Shown here: one piece after another, positions 16,706 to 25,064 of the stretch
Layout: each line of letters begins with the position of its first letter
Position numbering within the stretch: the first letter of the stretch is position 1
DNA from: an uncultured Chloroflexota bacterium
GTDB taxonomy: Bacteria > Chloroflexota > Chloroflexia > Thermomicrobiales > UBA6265
DNA length: 64,000 nucleotides
Assembly: GCA_937901745.1 (NCBI GenBank)
Contig: CALGSZ010000130.1
Span: forward strand, 22,195-86,194
Direction of reading: 5' to 3'
Notes under the pieces: model-generated
Told to the model about the DNA's origin: nothing
The model's database searches: none
What the model saw: only the letters and a program-made list of their open reading frames with translations
Position numbers and translations under genes: made by a program

Positions 16706-18712
16706 ATGATCGGTATGCATGTCCTGACGCCCTCCGACGAACGACGCGTCGCACCCGCGATCAACTTCCTGGCTCAACAGCTAGACCGTGAGCTCGAGCA
16801 GGCCTATGGCGGCGCCGATGCCTCGAGCGCCCGCTCGCAGCCGCTGCGCGCCGCCTGCGAACGCTACGGGGCGGCAGCAGCCGCGGCCGACATCCCGCTT
16901 GAAGACGCGATGGCAGCAGCCATCGACATCCTCCAGCGCCTCTTCGACCGTCTCGGCGGGCACGCGACCGACCCGGCTACGACCATCGCGGCCGCCATCG
17001 CCCTCGCCGCCGTCGCGCGGGCCTATCACGGGGCCGCTTCGGCCGACCAGGCTGGGGAAGCCCAAGGCCAGGTACCGACGCACGTCGCTCGCCTGCGCGC
17101 GCTCTATCGCATCAACCGCGCGGCGACCGCCAATCTCGAGCTCGCGGAGATGCTCGACACCGTCGTCAAGGTCGTCGCCGACACGACCCAGAGCGACGCC
17201 TGCGCCGTCTTCCTTTACGATCACGCGACGGAGACGCTCGCCCTCCGCGCCGCGGTCGGGCTCAATCCCTCGTCCGTCGGCGCCCTCATCATCCGACCCG
17301 GAAGCGGCGTCACCGGCCGCGCCGCCACCGAGCGCCGGCCCATCATCGCGGTGGACGCCCGCGACCACGAGAATTGGGTCAGCTCTCCGGTCTTCGGGGA
17401 TGTCGTCTACGCCTCGCAGGCATCCGTGCCCATGCTCATCAAGGGGCAGGACCGCCTCGTCGGCGTGCTGAACATCCTGACTGTCGCCCGCCGCGAGTTC
17501 GACGACGAAGAAGTTGACTTCCTACAAACGGTCGCCGGCGAGCTCGCCATCAGCATCGAGAACGCGCGCCTCTACAGCCGCACCGACGCCCGGCTGCGCC
17601 GCAAGGTGGCCGAGCTTGGCACTCTGCAGCGCGTCTCGCGGATGGTCGCCTCCTCGCTCAACCTGCAGGATGTGCTCCGCATGATCGCCGAAGCGGCCGT
17701 CGAGCTCATCCGAGCCGATGCGGCGGCGATCTTCCGCGTCTCCCGCCGCGCGGGAGCGGGCAACGGGATCAATGGCGATCACGGACCGATCGTCGAGTAT
17801 CGCGTCGGCCCGTCACGCCAGCCCGCCGACGTGGAGGCGCGCAACCAGTTCATCCTCGACGTCATCCAAACCGGCAACGCCCAGACGACCGAGATGAATT
17901 ACGTCGATGGACGTGGCCGGCTCTTCTGCGTGCCGTTGCGCTCGGCGCGAGAGACCTGGGGCGCGCTCTGTCTCCGCCTGCCGCCCGGCAGGGAGCTGAC
18001 CGAGGACGAGCAGGGGCTCCTTCAGGCATTCACCGATTCGGCCTCAATCGCGATCGAGAATGCCCAGCTTTACCAGGACGCGAAGCACGGCCTGGAGACC
18101 GCCTCGACTCTTCTCCAGGAGATGCACCACCGGGTCCGGAACAATCTCCAGACCGTCGCCGCGCTCCTCTCGATTCAACTCCGGCAGATCGAGGACCAAC
18201 CCGCGGCTTATCACCTGCGCGAGGCGATCAGCCGGGTCCAAGCGATCGCGGCTGTCCACGACCTCCTGAGCGACGAGGACCGTCTCGCCGGCGCCACCAT
18301 TGACGCGCTCGCCCGCCTCGTCGCCGATGAGGCGCAATCGACGCTCGTCCCGCCCGGCCTGCACGTCACCTTCGAGATTCCGCCGAGCGATATCGCCGTC
18401 TCCTCGAAGCAGGCGACCGTGCTTGCCTTGCTCATCAACGAGCTCGTCGCGAACGCGGTCAGTCACGGCTTCCGCGGCCTGAGCCACGGAAAGGTCACCA
18501 TCCGCGCGCACCGCTCCGGACGGATCGCCACGCTCGAGGTCGAGAACGACGGACAGCGCATCCCGGCGGACTTCAATCCGCAGGCGAGTCAAGGTCTGGG
18601 GATGAGAATCGTTCAGCGGCTCGTTAGCGCCGACCTACGCGGGCACTTCACGATCCGGCCGACCGAGACCGGCACGATCGCGGCGATCAGCTTCCCACTA
18701 ACCGACCTCTGA
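16706..18712 (+). CDS. GAF-domain sensor histidine kinase (HisKA_2 type)
   Basis: A 668-residue, apparently soluble kinase. After an alpha-helical N-terminal region of ~130 residues come two GAF domains (~150-290 and ~320-455). Then comes the HisKA_2 helix with LLQEMHHRVRNNLQTVAALL, whose His is the predicted phosphorylation site, and a HATPase domain with INELVANAVSHGFRG and GLGMRIVQRLV. It probably senses a small ligand or redox state and phosphorylates a separate regulator; none is adjacent. No Shine-Dalgarno precedes ATG 16706, so leaderless translation is possible. A TACGT-N5-ACGTA dyad ends two bases before the start. Its 3' end overlaps glcF by 15 bases in convergent orientation. Confidence 0.85.
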   Translation: MIGMHVLTPSDERRVAPAINFLAQQLDRELEQAYGGADASSARSQPLRAACERYGAAAAAADIPLEDAMAAAIDILQRLFDRLGGHATDPATTIAAAIALAAVARAYHGAASADQAGEAQGQVPTHVARLRALYRINRAATANLELAEMLDTVVKVVADTTQSDACAVFLYDHATETLALRAAVGLNPSSVGALIIRPGSGVTGRAATERRPIIAVDARDHENWVSSPVFGDVVYASQASVPMLIKGQDRLVGVLNILTVARREFDDEEVDFLQTVAGELAISIENARLYSRTDARLRRKVAELGTLQRVSRMVASSLNLQDVLRMIAEAAVELIRADAAAIFRVSRRAGAGNGINGDHGPIVEYRVGPSRQPADVEARNQFILDVIQTGNAQTTEMNYVDGRGRLFCVPLRSARETWGALCLRLPPGRELTEDEQGLLQAFTDSASIAIENAQLYQDAKHGLETASTLLQEMHHRVRNNLQTVAALLSIQLRQIEDQPAAYHLREAISRVQAIAAVHDLLSDEDRLAGATIDALARLVADEAQSTLVPPGLHVTFEIPPSDIAVSSKQATVLALLINELVANAVSHGFRGLSHGKVTIRAHRSGRIATLEVENDGQRIPADFNPQASQGLGMRIVQRLVSADLRGHFTIRPTETGTIAAISFPLTDL

Positions 18713-20065
18713 GCCCGCGCGGTCAGCGACCCAGCGTCCGCGGCGCGCCGCCTGCTCGCCGCCGTACGCCTCATCGAGCACCTCGACGATATGGCGGACC
18801 GGCATGCGGTTGCCCTTGCGGTCCAGGCACGCCCGGAGCTGCATCGCGCAGCCGGGATTTGCCGTGATCACCTCCTGCGCGTCGGTCGCGAGGATGTTTT
18901 GCGCCTTGCGATCGCCCAGGTCGTTCGCCATCTCGCGCCGGATCAGGTTGTAGATGCCGGCGCTGCCGCAGCAGAGGGACGACTCACGCATCTCCTTCAG
19001 CTGCAGCCCCGGAATGGATTTCAGCAGCTTGCGCGGCTGCTCAGTGATCCGCTGCGCGTGCGCCAGGTGGCACGGCTCCTGATAGGTAACCGTGCGCTCG
19101 AGACGGCGCGGCGGCTCCTGGAGCGGGCGCTTCGCCAGATATTCCGTCACGTCGTGGATGCGCTCGCTGAACTTCTTGGCCCGCTCCGCGTATTCGGGAT
19201 CGTCCTTCAGCAGGTAGCTGTATTCCTTCAGTGCCGCGCCGCAACCCGCCGCCGTCACGATGATCGGATCATCCCCGGTCGCCTCGAACGCTTCGATGTT
19301 CCGGCGAGCCAACCGGCGCGCCTCCTCCATCATCCCGCTGTGGACATGCAGCGCGCCGCAGCACCCCTGCCCAACCGGCACATCAACCGCGTTGCCATTG
19401 TGGGCGAGGACACGGGCAGCCGCGCGATTCGTATCAGCGAAGACGGTCCCCATCACGCAGCCGTTGAAGAGCTGGACCGCGGCGGCCGGTCGCTGCGGAC
19501 GCCACCGCTCCGTGCCGGGGATCAGGAACCGGCGCGAAATGTGCGGCGTCATCGCCTCGACCTCGGCCAGCCCCATCACGCGCAGCACGCCAGTGCGCCG
19601 CGCCAGCGTCTGCAGGCCCGTCCGCTGGTACAGCCGGATCGCGCCGACCACGCCACGCAGGCGAGAGAGATCATCGAACAACCAGCCGAGCGCGACCTTG
19701 CGCACTGCCCGCTGCCACAACGGCCGTGGCCGGTGCTGCTCGAGCTGCGCGCGGGACGCCTCGACCAGCGGCCCGTAGTGGACGCCAGAAGGACAGACCG
19801 CTTCGCACGCCCTGCAGTTCAGGCACTGGTACATCTGCTCGTCGAAGACCGGATCGAGCAGATTGAGCCGCCCCTCCGCGACCGCGTTCATCAGCCAGAG
19901 CCGGCCGCGCGGCGAGGACATCTCTTGCCCGGTCATCCGGTACGTCGGGCACGAGGACAGGCACATGCCGCAATGGACGCAGGCACGCAGTAGCTCGGGC
20001 TCCGGCACATCCGTCCCCGAAAACCCGCCCAACCGGCGCAGATCGGCTTCCTCCGCAACGACCAT
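18698..20065 (-). CDS. glcF: Glycolate oxidase iron-sulfur subunit (GlcF-like)
   Basis: About 455 residues with two N-terminal [4Fe-4S] ferredoxin motifs, CVHCGMCLSSCP and CLNCRACEAVCP. Two CCG domains follow: FNGCVMG with GQGCCGALHVHSG, and YQEPCHLAHAQR with SSLCCGSAG. This is the electron-transfer subunit that, with GlcD and GlcE, passes electrons from glycolate (or lactate-type 2-hydroxyacids) to the quinone pool at the membrane. ATG 20065 has an AGAGGA about 10 bases upstream; GTG 20110, 2 bases after the glcE stop, is an alternative start. Third gene of a glcDEF operon. Confidence 0.87.
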   Translation of the reverse strand: MVVAEEADLRRLGGFSGTDVPEPELLRACVHCGMCLSSCPTYRMTGQEMSSPRGRLWLMNAVAEGRLNLLDPVFDEQMYQCLNCRACEAVCPSGVHYGPLVEASRAQLEQHRPRPLWQRAVRKVALGWLFDDLSRLRGVVGAIRLYQRTGLQTLARRTGVLRVMGLAEVEAMTPHISRRFLIPGTERWRPQRPAAAVQLFNGCVMGTVFADTNRAAARVLAHNGNAVDVPVGQGCCGALHVHSGMMEEARRLARRNIEAFEATGDDPIIVTAAGCGAALKEYSYLLKDDPEYAERAKKFSERIHDVTEYLAKRPLQEPPRRLERTVTYQEPCHLAHAQRITEQPRKLLKSIPGLQLKEMRESSLCCGSAGIYNLIRREMANDLGDRKAQNILATDAQEVITANPGCAMQLRACLDRKGNRMPVRHIVEVLDEAYGGEQAARRGRWVADRAGSEVG

Positions 20066-20112
20066 CTTCGTCCATCCTCTGGCAGACGCCCGCGAAGGCG
20101 TCCTCACCACGC

Positions 20113-21375
20113 TTAGATCCCGCCGGCAAATCGCCCCGGATTCAGGACCCGCGTTGGATCGAATTCCTGTTTGAGCGCGCGCATGACGTCAAGCGTCGCC
20201 GGCGGCTTCCCCCAGACGTCAATGCCGCGCTTGAACTCCACCGGCGCTCGCATCACCGTCAAATAATCTGTCAGCCCCAAGAGCGACTCGCGCCACTGGT
20301 GGAACCGCGCGACCGTCGCCTCGTCCGCTTCCCCGCCGATCTTGAGCAGCGCCGCGCCAAGTCCTGGCGAGACGTGGATCGCTTCCAGCGGCAGCTCGTG
20401 CTCCGTCGCGAGCTCCGTCGCGCGCGTCAGCACCTCACCCAGCCGCTTCGACACGGTGCCAAGGCGGACGGTGACGCCGCGCTCGTGTCGCGCCAGCGAC
20501 TCTTCCTTGATATAGCCGGCCCACCACGCCGCGCTGTCGCCAGCGTCTAGCGTCGTCGCCTCGGCGGCGAGCAGGTCGCTGCACTCGCGCGCGAGCAGCC
20601 GAACCGTCTCCTCCCGCCCCTCGATCCGCGCCGCCAGCAACCAGCGCCCATCCGTCTGAGCGACTTCGAGCGCGGCGGGCCGGACCCGGCTGCCCCGGAC
20701 TCGGTCCGCCGCCGCCAACGCACCGGACAGCGTCGCATAGCTCGCCTGAATCGTGCTCTCGAACCGCGGCAGCGGCATCACCTTGAAGTTCGCGGAGACG
20801 ATCACCGCCAGTGTGCCGAGCGATCCGTGGTACAGGCGCATCAAGTCGAAGCCCGACACGTTCTTGACCACCATCCCGCCGGCCTTGCTGACTGCCCCAG
20901 TCGGGTGCGCCACGGAGATCCCGATCAGCAGGTCTCGCAGCGTCCCTAGCCCGTACCGTCGCGGACCGGCCAGCGCCGTCGCGATCAACCCGCCGATCGT
21001 CGCGCGCTCCGGCTCCGGCACGTCAATCGGCAGAGTCTGACCGTGCTCGGCGAGTACCGCCTGCACGTCCGCGAACCGAGAGCCAGCGGCGACCGAAAGC
21101 GTCAGATCGGTCGGCTCATACGCCAAGATGCCCGTCAGCCGCTCCAGCGAGAGCGCTACGTCGAGCCGCTCCGGCGGGTTTCCTAGCGCGAGCGCCGTCC
21201 CCCCGCCGACCGGCGCGACTCCCAGACCACGCTCCGCCGCGTCCGCCAGCGCCTCGGCAACCTCCGTGGGCGTCTGCGGCGTGACGACGGCGGATGGGCA
21301 CATTCCATCAATGACGACCGACGCCGGGTCGCGCGAATCCTGTGCTGGCGAAGGATTAGAACGCGTAGATTCCAT
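20113..21375 (-). CDS. glcE: Glycolate oxidase FAD-binding subunit (GlcE-like)
   Basis: A 420-residue FAD-binding type 4 protein. The PCMH-type FAD fold is visible in LGVAPVGGGTALALGNPPER, followed by ATIGGLIATALAGPRRYGLG and AGGMVVKNVSGFDLMRLYHG. It lacks the long GlcD C-terminal cap, which together with length and position identifies it as GlcE, the second flavoprotein subunit of glycolate oxidase. The start at 21375 overlaps the 3' end of glcD by 20 bases, implying coupled translation. The substrate assignment comes from operon structure and is not proven; lactate-oxidising homologues share this layout. Confidence 0.85.
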   Translation of the reverse strand: MESTRSNPSPAQDSRDPASVVIDGMCPSAVVTPQTPTEVAEALADAAERGLGVAPVGGGTALALGNPPERLDVALSLERLTGILAYEPTDLTLSVAAGSRFADVQAVLAEHGQTLPIDVPEPERATIGGLIATALAGPRRYGLGTLRDLLIGISVAHPTGAVSKAGGMVVKNVSGFDLMRLYHGSLGTLAVIVSANFKVMPLPRFESTIQASYATLSGALAAADRVRGSRVRPAALEVAQTDGRWLLAARIEGREETVRLLARECSDLLAAEATTLDAGDSAAWWAGYIKEESLARHERGVTVRLGTVSKRLGEVLTRATELATEHELPLEAIHVSPGLGAALLKIGGEADEATVARFHQWRESLLGLTDYLTVMRAPVEFKRGIDVWGKPPATLDVMRALKQEFDPTRVLNPGRFAGGI

Positions 21376-22816
21376 GCTTCTGTGCCATCGCCTGTAGCCG
21401 CAGCGCCCGGACCTCCCCGCAGACGTATCCCTTCGGGAACACCTTCTCCGGGTTGAACAGACCCCGCGGATCGAAGCTGTTCTTCAGCCCAGCCATCGCG
21501 GCCAAGTCCTCTGCCGTGAAGACGAGCGTCATGTATCCCCGCTTCTCGGTCCCGATCCCGTGCTCGCCGGAGAGGCTGCCGCCCACCTCGACGCAGTACT
21601 TGATCAGCTCCTTGCTGGCCAGCAGGATACGCTCGACATCCCCCTTCTTGTGCCGGTCGAAGAGCATCAGCGGGTGCAGGTTGCCATCGCCCGCGTGGAA
21701 GACGTTCGCGATCCGCAGCCCGAACTCATTGCCAATCTCGCCCACGCGGCGCAGCGTCGCCGGCAGCTTGGTGCGCGGAACGACGGTGTCATGCAGGTAG
21801 TAGTTCGGAGCCAGGCGCCCCATCGCGGCGAGCGCCATCTTCCGCCCTTTCCAGAGCAGCTCGCGCTCCGCCTTCTCACTCGCGACGCGCACCTCTCGCG
21901 CGCCGACCTCGATGCAGAGTTCGCGCACCTCGGCCGCCGTCGCGGCGACGTCCTCGGCGATGCCGTCCACCTCGATCAGCAGGACCGCGCCCGCGTCCAT
22001 CGGGTAGCCAGCGTGGTACGCGGGCTCCACCGCCTGGATCGTCAGGTTGTCCATCATCTCCAGCGCGGCGGGAATGATGCCAGCGCCGATGATCCGCGAC
22101 ACGGCATGGGACGCCGAATCAATGTCCGGGAAATCGGCGAGCATGACCGTGACCGCTTCCGGCAGCGGCGTCAGCCGCACCAGCGCCTTGGTCACGATGC
22201 CGAGCATCCCCTCGGAGCCGACCAGCGCGCCGGTCAGGTCGTATCCCGGCTGCCCGGCGGTCCGCCCGCCGACCCAGACGATGCGCCCGTCCGGCAGGAC
22301 CACCTCCAGCCCCAGGATGTGATTTGTTGTCACGCCGTACTTCAGGCAGTGCGGCCCGCCTGAGTTCTCCGCGACATTGCCGCCGATCGTGCAGGCGCGC
22401 TGGCTCGACGGGTCCGGCGCGAAGAAGTACCCGTCCGGCTGGACGGCTTCCGTCAGCTCCAAATTGATGACGCCCGGCTCGACGAGCGCGACGCGATCCT
22501 CCCGGTCGATCTCCAGGATGCGGTTCATCCGCGTCAGCGCGATGATGATGCCCCCGCTCTGCGCGACCGCGCCGCCGGATAGCCCGGTGCCCGCCCCGCG
22601 CGGGACCACCGGCAACCCTTCGGCGGCCGCCAGCCGCACGACTTCGGCAACTTGCTCCGCCGTCGTCGGCAGCACCACCGCGGTTGGCCGCGCGGTCTCG
22701 ACCGCCCCGTCAACCGAGCCGTCGTACTCGTAAACCAGCAGATCAGCCGGCCGGTGGAAGACTCCCCCCGGTCCAACGATCCGCTCTAGTCGCTCAATGA
22801 TGCTCGCGCGGTCCAT
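21356..22816 (-). CDS. glcD: Glycolate oxidase subunit GlcD (FAD-linked 2-hydroxyacid dehydrogenase)
   Basis: About 486 residues, the catalytic flavoprotein oxidising glycolate to glyoxylate. The FAD_binding_4 domain has LPVVPRGAGTGLSGGAVAQS and TIGGNVAENSGGPHCLKYGV. The FAD-oxidase C domain has VFHAGDGNLHPLMLFDRHKK and SGEHGIGTEKRG, with the histidines typical of the D-lactate dehydrogenase/GlcD family. ATG 22816 is preferred: GGAAGGA lies about 7 bases upstream, whereas the in-frame ATG at 22834 is poorly spaced. First gene of glcDEF; no transcription factor is adjacent. Confidence 0.88.
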   Translation of the reverse strand: MDRASIIERLERIVGPGGVFHRPADLLVYEYDGSVDGAVETARPTAVVLPTTAEQVAEVVRLAAAEGLPVVPRGAGTGLSGGAVAQSGGIIIALTRMNRILEIDREDRVALVEPGVINLELTEAVQPDGYFFAPDPSSQRACTIGGNVAENSGGPHCLKYGVTTNHILGLEVVLPDGRIVWVGGRTAGQPGYDLTGALVGSEGMLGIVTKALVRLTPLPEAVTVMLADFPDIDSASHAVSRIIGAGIIPAALEMMDNLTIQAVEPAYHAGYPMDAGAVLLIEVDGIAEDVAATAAEVRELCIEVGAREVRVASEKAERELLWKGRKMALAAMGRLAPNYYLHDTVVPRTKLPATLRRVGEIGNEFGLRIANVFHAGDGNLHPLMLFDRHKKGDVERILLASKELIKYCVEVGGSLSGEHGIGTEKRGYMTLVFTAEDLAAMAGLKNSFDPRGLFNPEKVFPKGYVCGEVRALRLQAMAQKHGIYAF

Positions 22817-23111
22817 GGCCGCCCGTCCTTCCATTACCTACCGCGCCATGAGAACCACAACGCCTCGTCAAGTATCGCCTTCCCCTTCCCGCCCGGCAAC
22901 AGACGTGGAGCGCCTGCCCAAGCGCGATAGGTAGCAAAGATGTGGCGGTCGCCCAGCGCGGGATCGTGGCGAGCCAAGCGCCGAGCTCGCCCACCATTCA
23001 TGCGAGTCCGACCAGCAGTTTGACGCTCGTGCCATACTGTCAGTAACGCGCCCCGCACGGCGGCCGGTTTGCCCGTCGCGGCCGGCCGGTGGACGAGGGA
23101 GAGATCGAGAA

Positions 23112-23600
23112 ATGTCAGGCGCCGCGGAGCAGCCAACCTACTGGATCATTGTTGGATCGCCCGAGAACTTCCAGCGCACCGCTGAGCTCGGCTTCACCAT
23201 CCAGGGCATCAAGTCCCGCCACCGCAAAAAGGCCGAGCGCATGAAGCCCGGTGACAAGATCATCTACTACATCACCGGGAAGAAGGCGTTCGCGGGCATC
23301 GCCACGATCACCTCGAATTATTTCGAGAGCCACGAGCGGATCTGGCAGAGCGGCGACCCGAAGAAGGCGGCGGAAGATTATCCGTACCGCGTGCGGATCG
23401 AGCCAGACATCATTCTGACGGAGGAGGCGTTCGTTCCGGCCGAGGGCATCGCCCGTCAGATGGTCTACGTCAGCAAGTGGCCGGCGGAGAACTGGACGCT
23501 CGCCTTCCAAGGCAACGTCCACGAGATCGGCGAGCAGGACTACCTGCTGATCCGCGAGGCGCTCGAAGCCCGGGTGCCAGCGGGCGCCAGCAGTGGATAA
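23112..23600 (+). CDS. EVE domain-containing protein
   Basis: A 162-residue single-domain protein. YWIIVGSPENFQRT at the N-terminus, then SRHRKKAERMKPGDKIIYYI and YPYRVRIEPDIIL, fit the EVE/PUA-like fold, which recognises modified bases in nucleic acids and is found in many bacteria, sometimes in defence. Start ATG 23112 follows GGGAGAGATCGAGAA. An unproven TTGACG lies ~90 bases upstream. The gene overlaps the next by 8 bases and is the first of a three-gene unit. No nuclease or methyltransferase neighbour ties it to defence here; a housekeeping role is at least as likely. Confidence 0.85.
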   Translation: MSGAAEQPTYWIIVGSPENFQRTAELGFTIQGIKSRHRKKAERMKPGDKIIYYITGKKAFAGIATITSNYFESHERIWQSGDPKKAAEDYPYRVRIEPDIILTEEAFVPAEGIARQMVYVSKWPAENWTLAFQGNVHEIGEQDYLLIREALEARVPAGASSG

Positions 23601-23952
23601 GCCGCCAGATAGCTTCGACGATGACTCGCGGCCGGCGAGCTACCGCGTGCATCTCTGCTTCGGCCCGAATTGCACCCCGCGCGGCAGCCGGGCGCTCTTG
23701 CCGGTCCTCATGGACGCGGTGAGGCGAGCTGGCATCGCCGACCGCGTCGAGATTCTGGCGACCACCTGCCGCAACCGGTGCGATGACGGCCCATCCATGA
23801 ACGTCTATCCCGGCCCGGTCTTCTACAACGACCTGGTGCCGGAGGCGATCGAAGAGATCGTGCGCGAGCACCTGGTAGGTGGCCGGCCCGTCGAGCGCTG
23901 GCGCTACCGGGAGCGAGCGAGAGGGCCGCGAGCCGGATCGAGGCGCCGCTGA
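23593..23952 (+). CDS. Thioredoxin-like [2Fe-2S] ferredoxin domain protein
   Basis: A 119-residue protein starting at GTG 23593, inside the end of the EVE gene. Four cysteines are spaced as in NuoE/HoxE-like thioredoxin-fold ferredoxins: C22-x4-C27 in LCFGPNCTPRG and C59-x3-C63 in TTCRNRCDDGPSMNVYPGPV. It probably carries electrons in the cytoplasm. The C-terminal tail is arginine-rich. The 8-base overlap suggests coupled expression with the EVE protein, and an osmC-like gene follows 30 bases later. The partner enzyme is unknown. Confidence 0.8.
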   Translation: MDKPPDSFDDDSRPASYRVHLCFGPNCTPRGSRALLPVLMDAVRRAGIADRVEILATTCRNRCDDGPSMNVYPGPVFYNDLVPEAIEEIVREHLVGGRPVERWRYRERARGPRAGSRRR

Positions 23953-23982
23953 GCGCGTTACATCAAACGAAGGAGGACGGAG

Positions 23983-24471
23983 GTGGCGACCGTCACGGTC
24001 GAGACTCGGCCTGGGCATCCCTTCGCGATGGACGTTACCGCCCGCGAATTCACGTTCGTCTCGGATGAGCCGTCTCCTGATGGCGAGGATCTTGGTCCAT
24101 CTCCCTACGAGCTGCTGCTCGCCGCCCTCGGCTCGTGCACGGCCATGACGCTGGAGATGTACGCGCGTCGCAAGGGTTGGCCGCTGGAGCGCGTCAACGT
24201 TCATCTGACCTTCGAGCGCGTGCACAGCGAGGACGCCGCCAATAGCGAATCGACGTCTCCTCGCCAACGGATCGAAATTATCACCCGCGACATCGAGCTC
24301 ATCGGCCCGCTCGACGACGCCCAGCGGGCCCGCATCATGGAGATCGCGGCGAAGTGCCCGGTGCACCGGACCATCACCGGCTCGCCGCAGATCGTCGATC
24401 GGCTCCGGAAGAGCGAGGACGCGGGCTCCGGCGGGCAAGATGGCGCGGAAGACGCTCGCCTGACCGGCTAG
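23983..24471 (+). CDS. OsmC family protein (Ohr/OsmC-type peroxide-reductase fold)
   Basis: About 162 residues. The fold is identified by GPSPYELLLAALGSCTAMTL with the first conserved Cys, and AAKCPVHRTI with the second; in Ohr/OsmC these cysteines reduce organic hydroperoxides. Start GTG 23983 follows GGAGGACGGAG. Its distance to the ferredoxin gene (30 bases) suggests the same transcript. The transcript should end at the strong hairpin at 24507-24532. A detoxification role is from family knowledge; many OsmC homologues have no known substrate. Confidence 0.85.
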   Translation: MATVTVETRPGHPFAMDVTAREFTFVSDEPSPDGEDLGPSPYELLLAALGSCTAMTLEMYARRKGWPLERVNVHLTFERVHSEDAANSESTSPRQRIEIITRDIELIGPLDDAQRARIMEIAAKCPVHRTITGSPQIVDRLRKSEDAGSGGQDGAEDARLTG

Positions 24472-24506
24472 CCAGGCGAGGTAGCGGTCGAAATCTGAGT
24501 ACACAA

Positions 24507-24535
24507 ACGGCCCGGCGTTGCTGCCGGGCCGTTTT
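24507..24535. terminator. Bidirectional rho-independent terminator
   Basis: A 10-bp perfect stem, ACGGCCCGGC / GCCGGGCCGT, with a six-base loop is followed by TTT on the plus strand and TTTG on the minus strand. It lies 36 bases after the osmC stop and 12 bases beyond the 3' end of tmRNA, so it can stop transcription from both sides. Confidence 0.8.
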
Positions 24536-24543
24536 CCTTCCGG

Positions 24544-24900
24544 TGGAGATGGGGGGAGTCGAACCCCCGTCCAGAATCTTCGGTCGATTGTCTCCTACGC
24601 GCGTAGTCGGTGTTTTGTCTGCCGTGCCGCGCCCCCACCGACAGGGTCGCGCCACGGTGAGCCGGACTGTCTTAGACGGTCTCGCTCCGGCGGACTTGAC
24701 CGTCGCGCCCCGCCTGGGTGACGCCCGCATCCGGTCCCGGCGGGGAGAGGTCCGGGCGGACGCGCTACCTAGAGGTCAGTGACTTAGGCAGCGAGAGCAA
24801 GCTGCTGATTGCCAGCTACTTTTTTTGCCCATTTTATCGAGGCTGGGCGCCTCGGCACGCAACAATCTGACCTCGGACCCTGTCGAAACCAAACATCCCC
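24544..24900 (-). ncRNA. ssrA: tmRNA (transfer-messenger RNA)
   Basis: About 357 bases. The 5' end reads GGGGATG-TTTGGTTTCGACAG, and the 3' end is a tRNA-like T arm (ACGGGGGTTCGACTCCCCC) and acceptor strand CATCTCC-A that pairs with the 5' GGGGATG. The tag reading frame (24784-24828) encodes A-K-K-V-A-G-N-Q-Q-L-A-L-A-A then TAA, ending in the LAA-type degron. It rescues stalled ribosomes and marks incomplete proteins for proteolysis. The base after the discriminator and CC is G, so the terminal CCA is not fully encoded and must be added by nucleotidyltransferase. Pseudoknot regions fill the rest. Confidence 0.95.
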
Positions 24901-24914
24901 AAGGTCACGACATA

Positions 24915-24920
24915 AGTATA
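24915..24920 (-). promoter_or_regulatory. Probable -10 element of the tmRNA promoter
   Basis: TATACT on the minus strand, 15 bases upstream of the mature tmRNA 5' end. The matching -35 position reads TGGCGG, a poor match, and the spacer is almost pure G. The region 24921-25064 beyond it is a pyrimidine-rich (plus strand) gap with no gene. Confidence 0.45.
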
Positions 24921-25064
24921 CCAACCCCCCCCTGCCCCCGCCACTCTCCTTCACTCCGAACCCCCAACCCCTATCCCCCTCCTCAGCACCCAGCACTCCG
25001 CACTCCCTATACTTCCCCCGGCAACACGCGGCCCGGATGCTCCATCATTCTCCGCGCCGCTCGG

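Noticed and set aside
23112..23600. EVE protein as part of a defence island
   Set aside because: No nuclease, helicase or methyltransferase partner, and no sign of transfer in base composition; neighbours look housekeeping.
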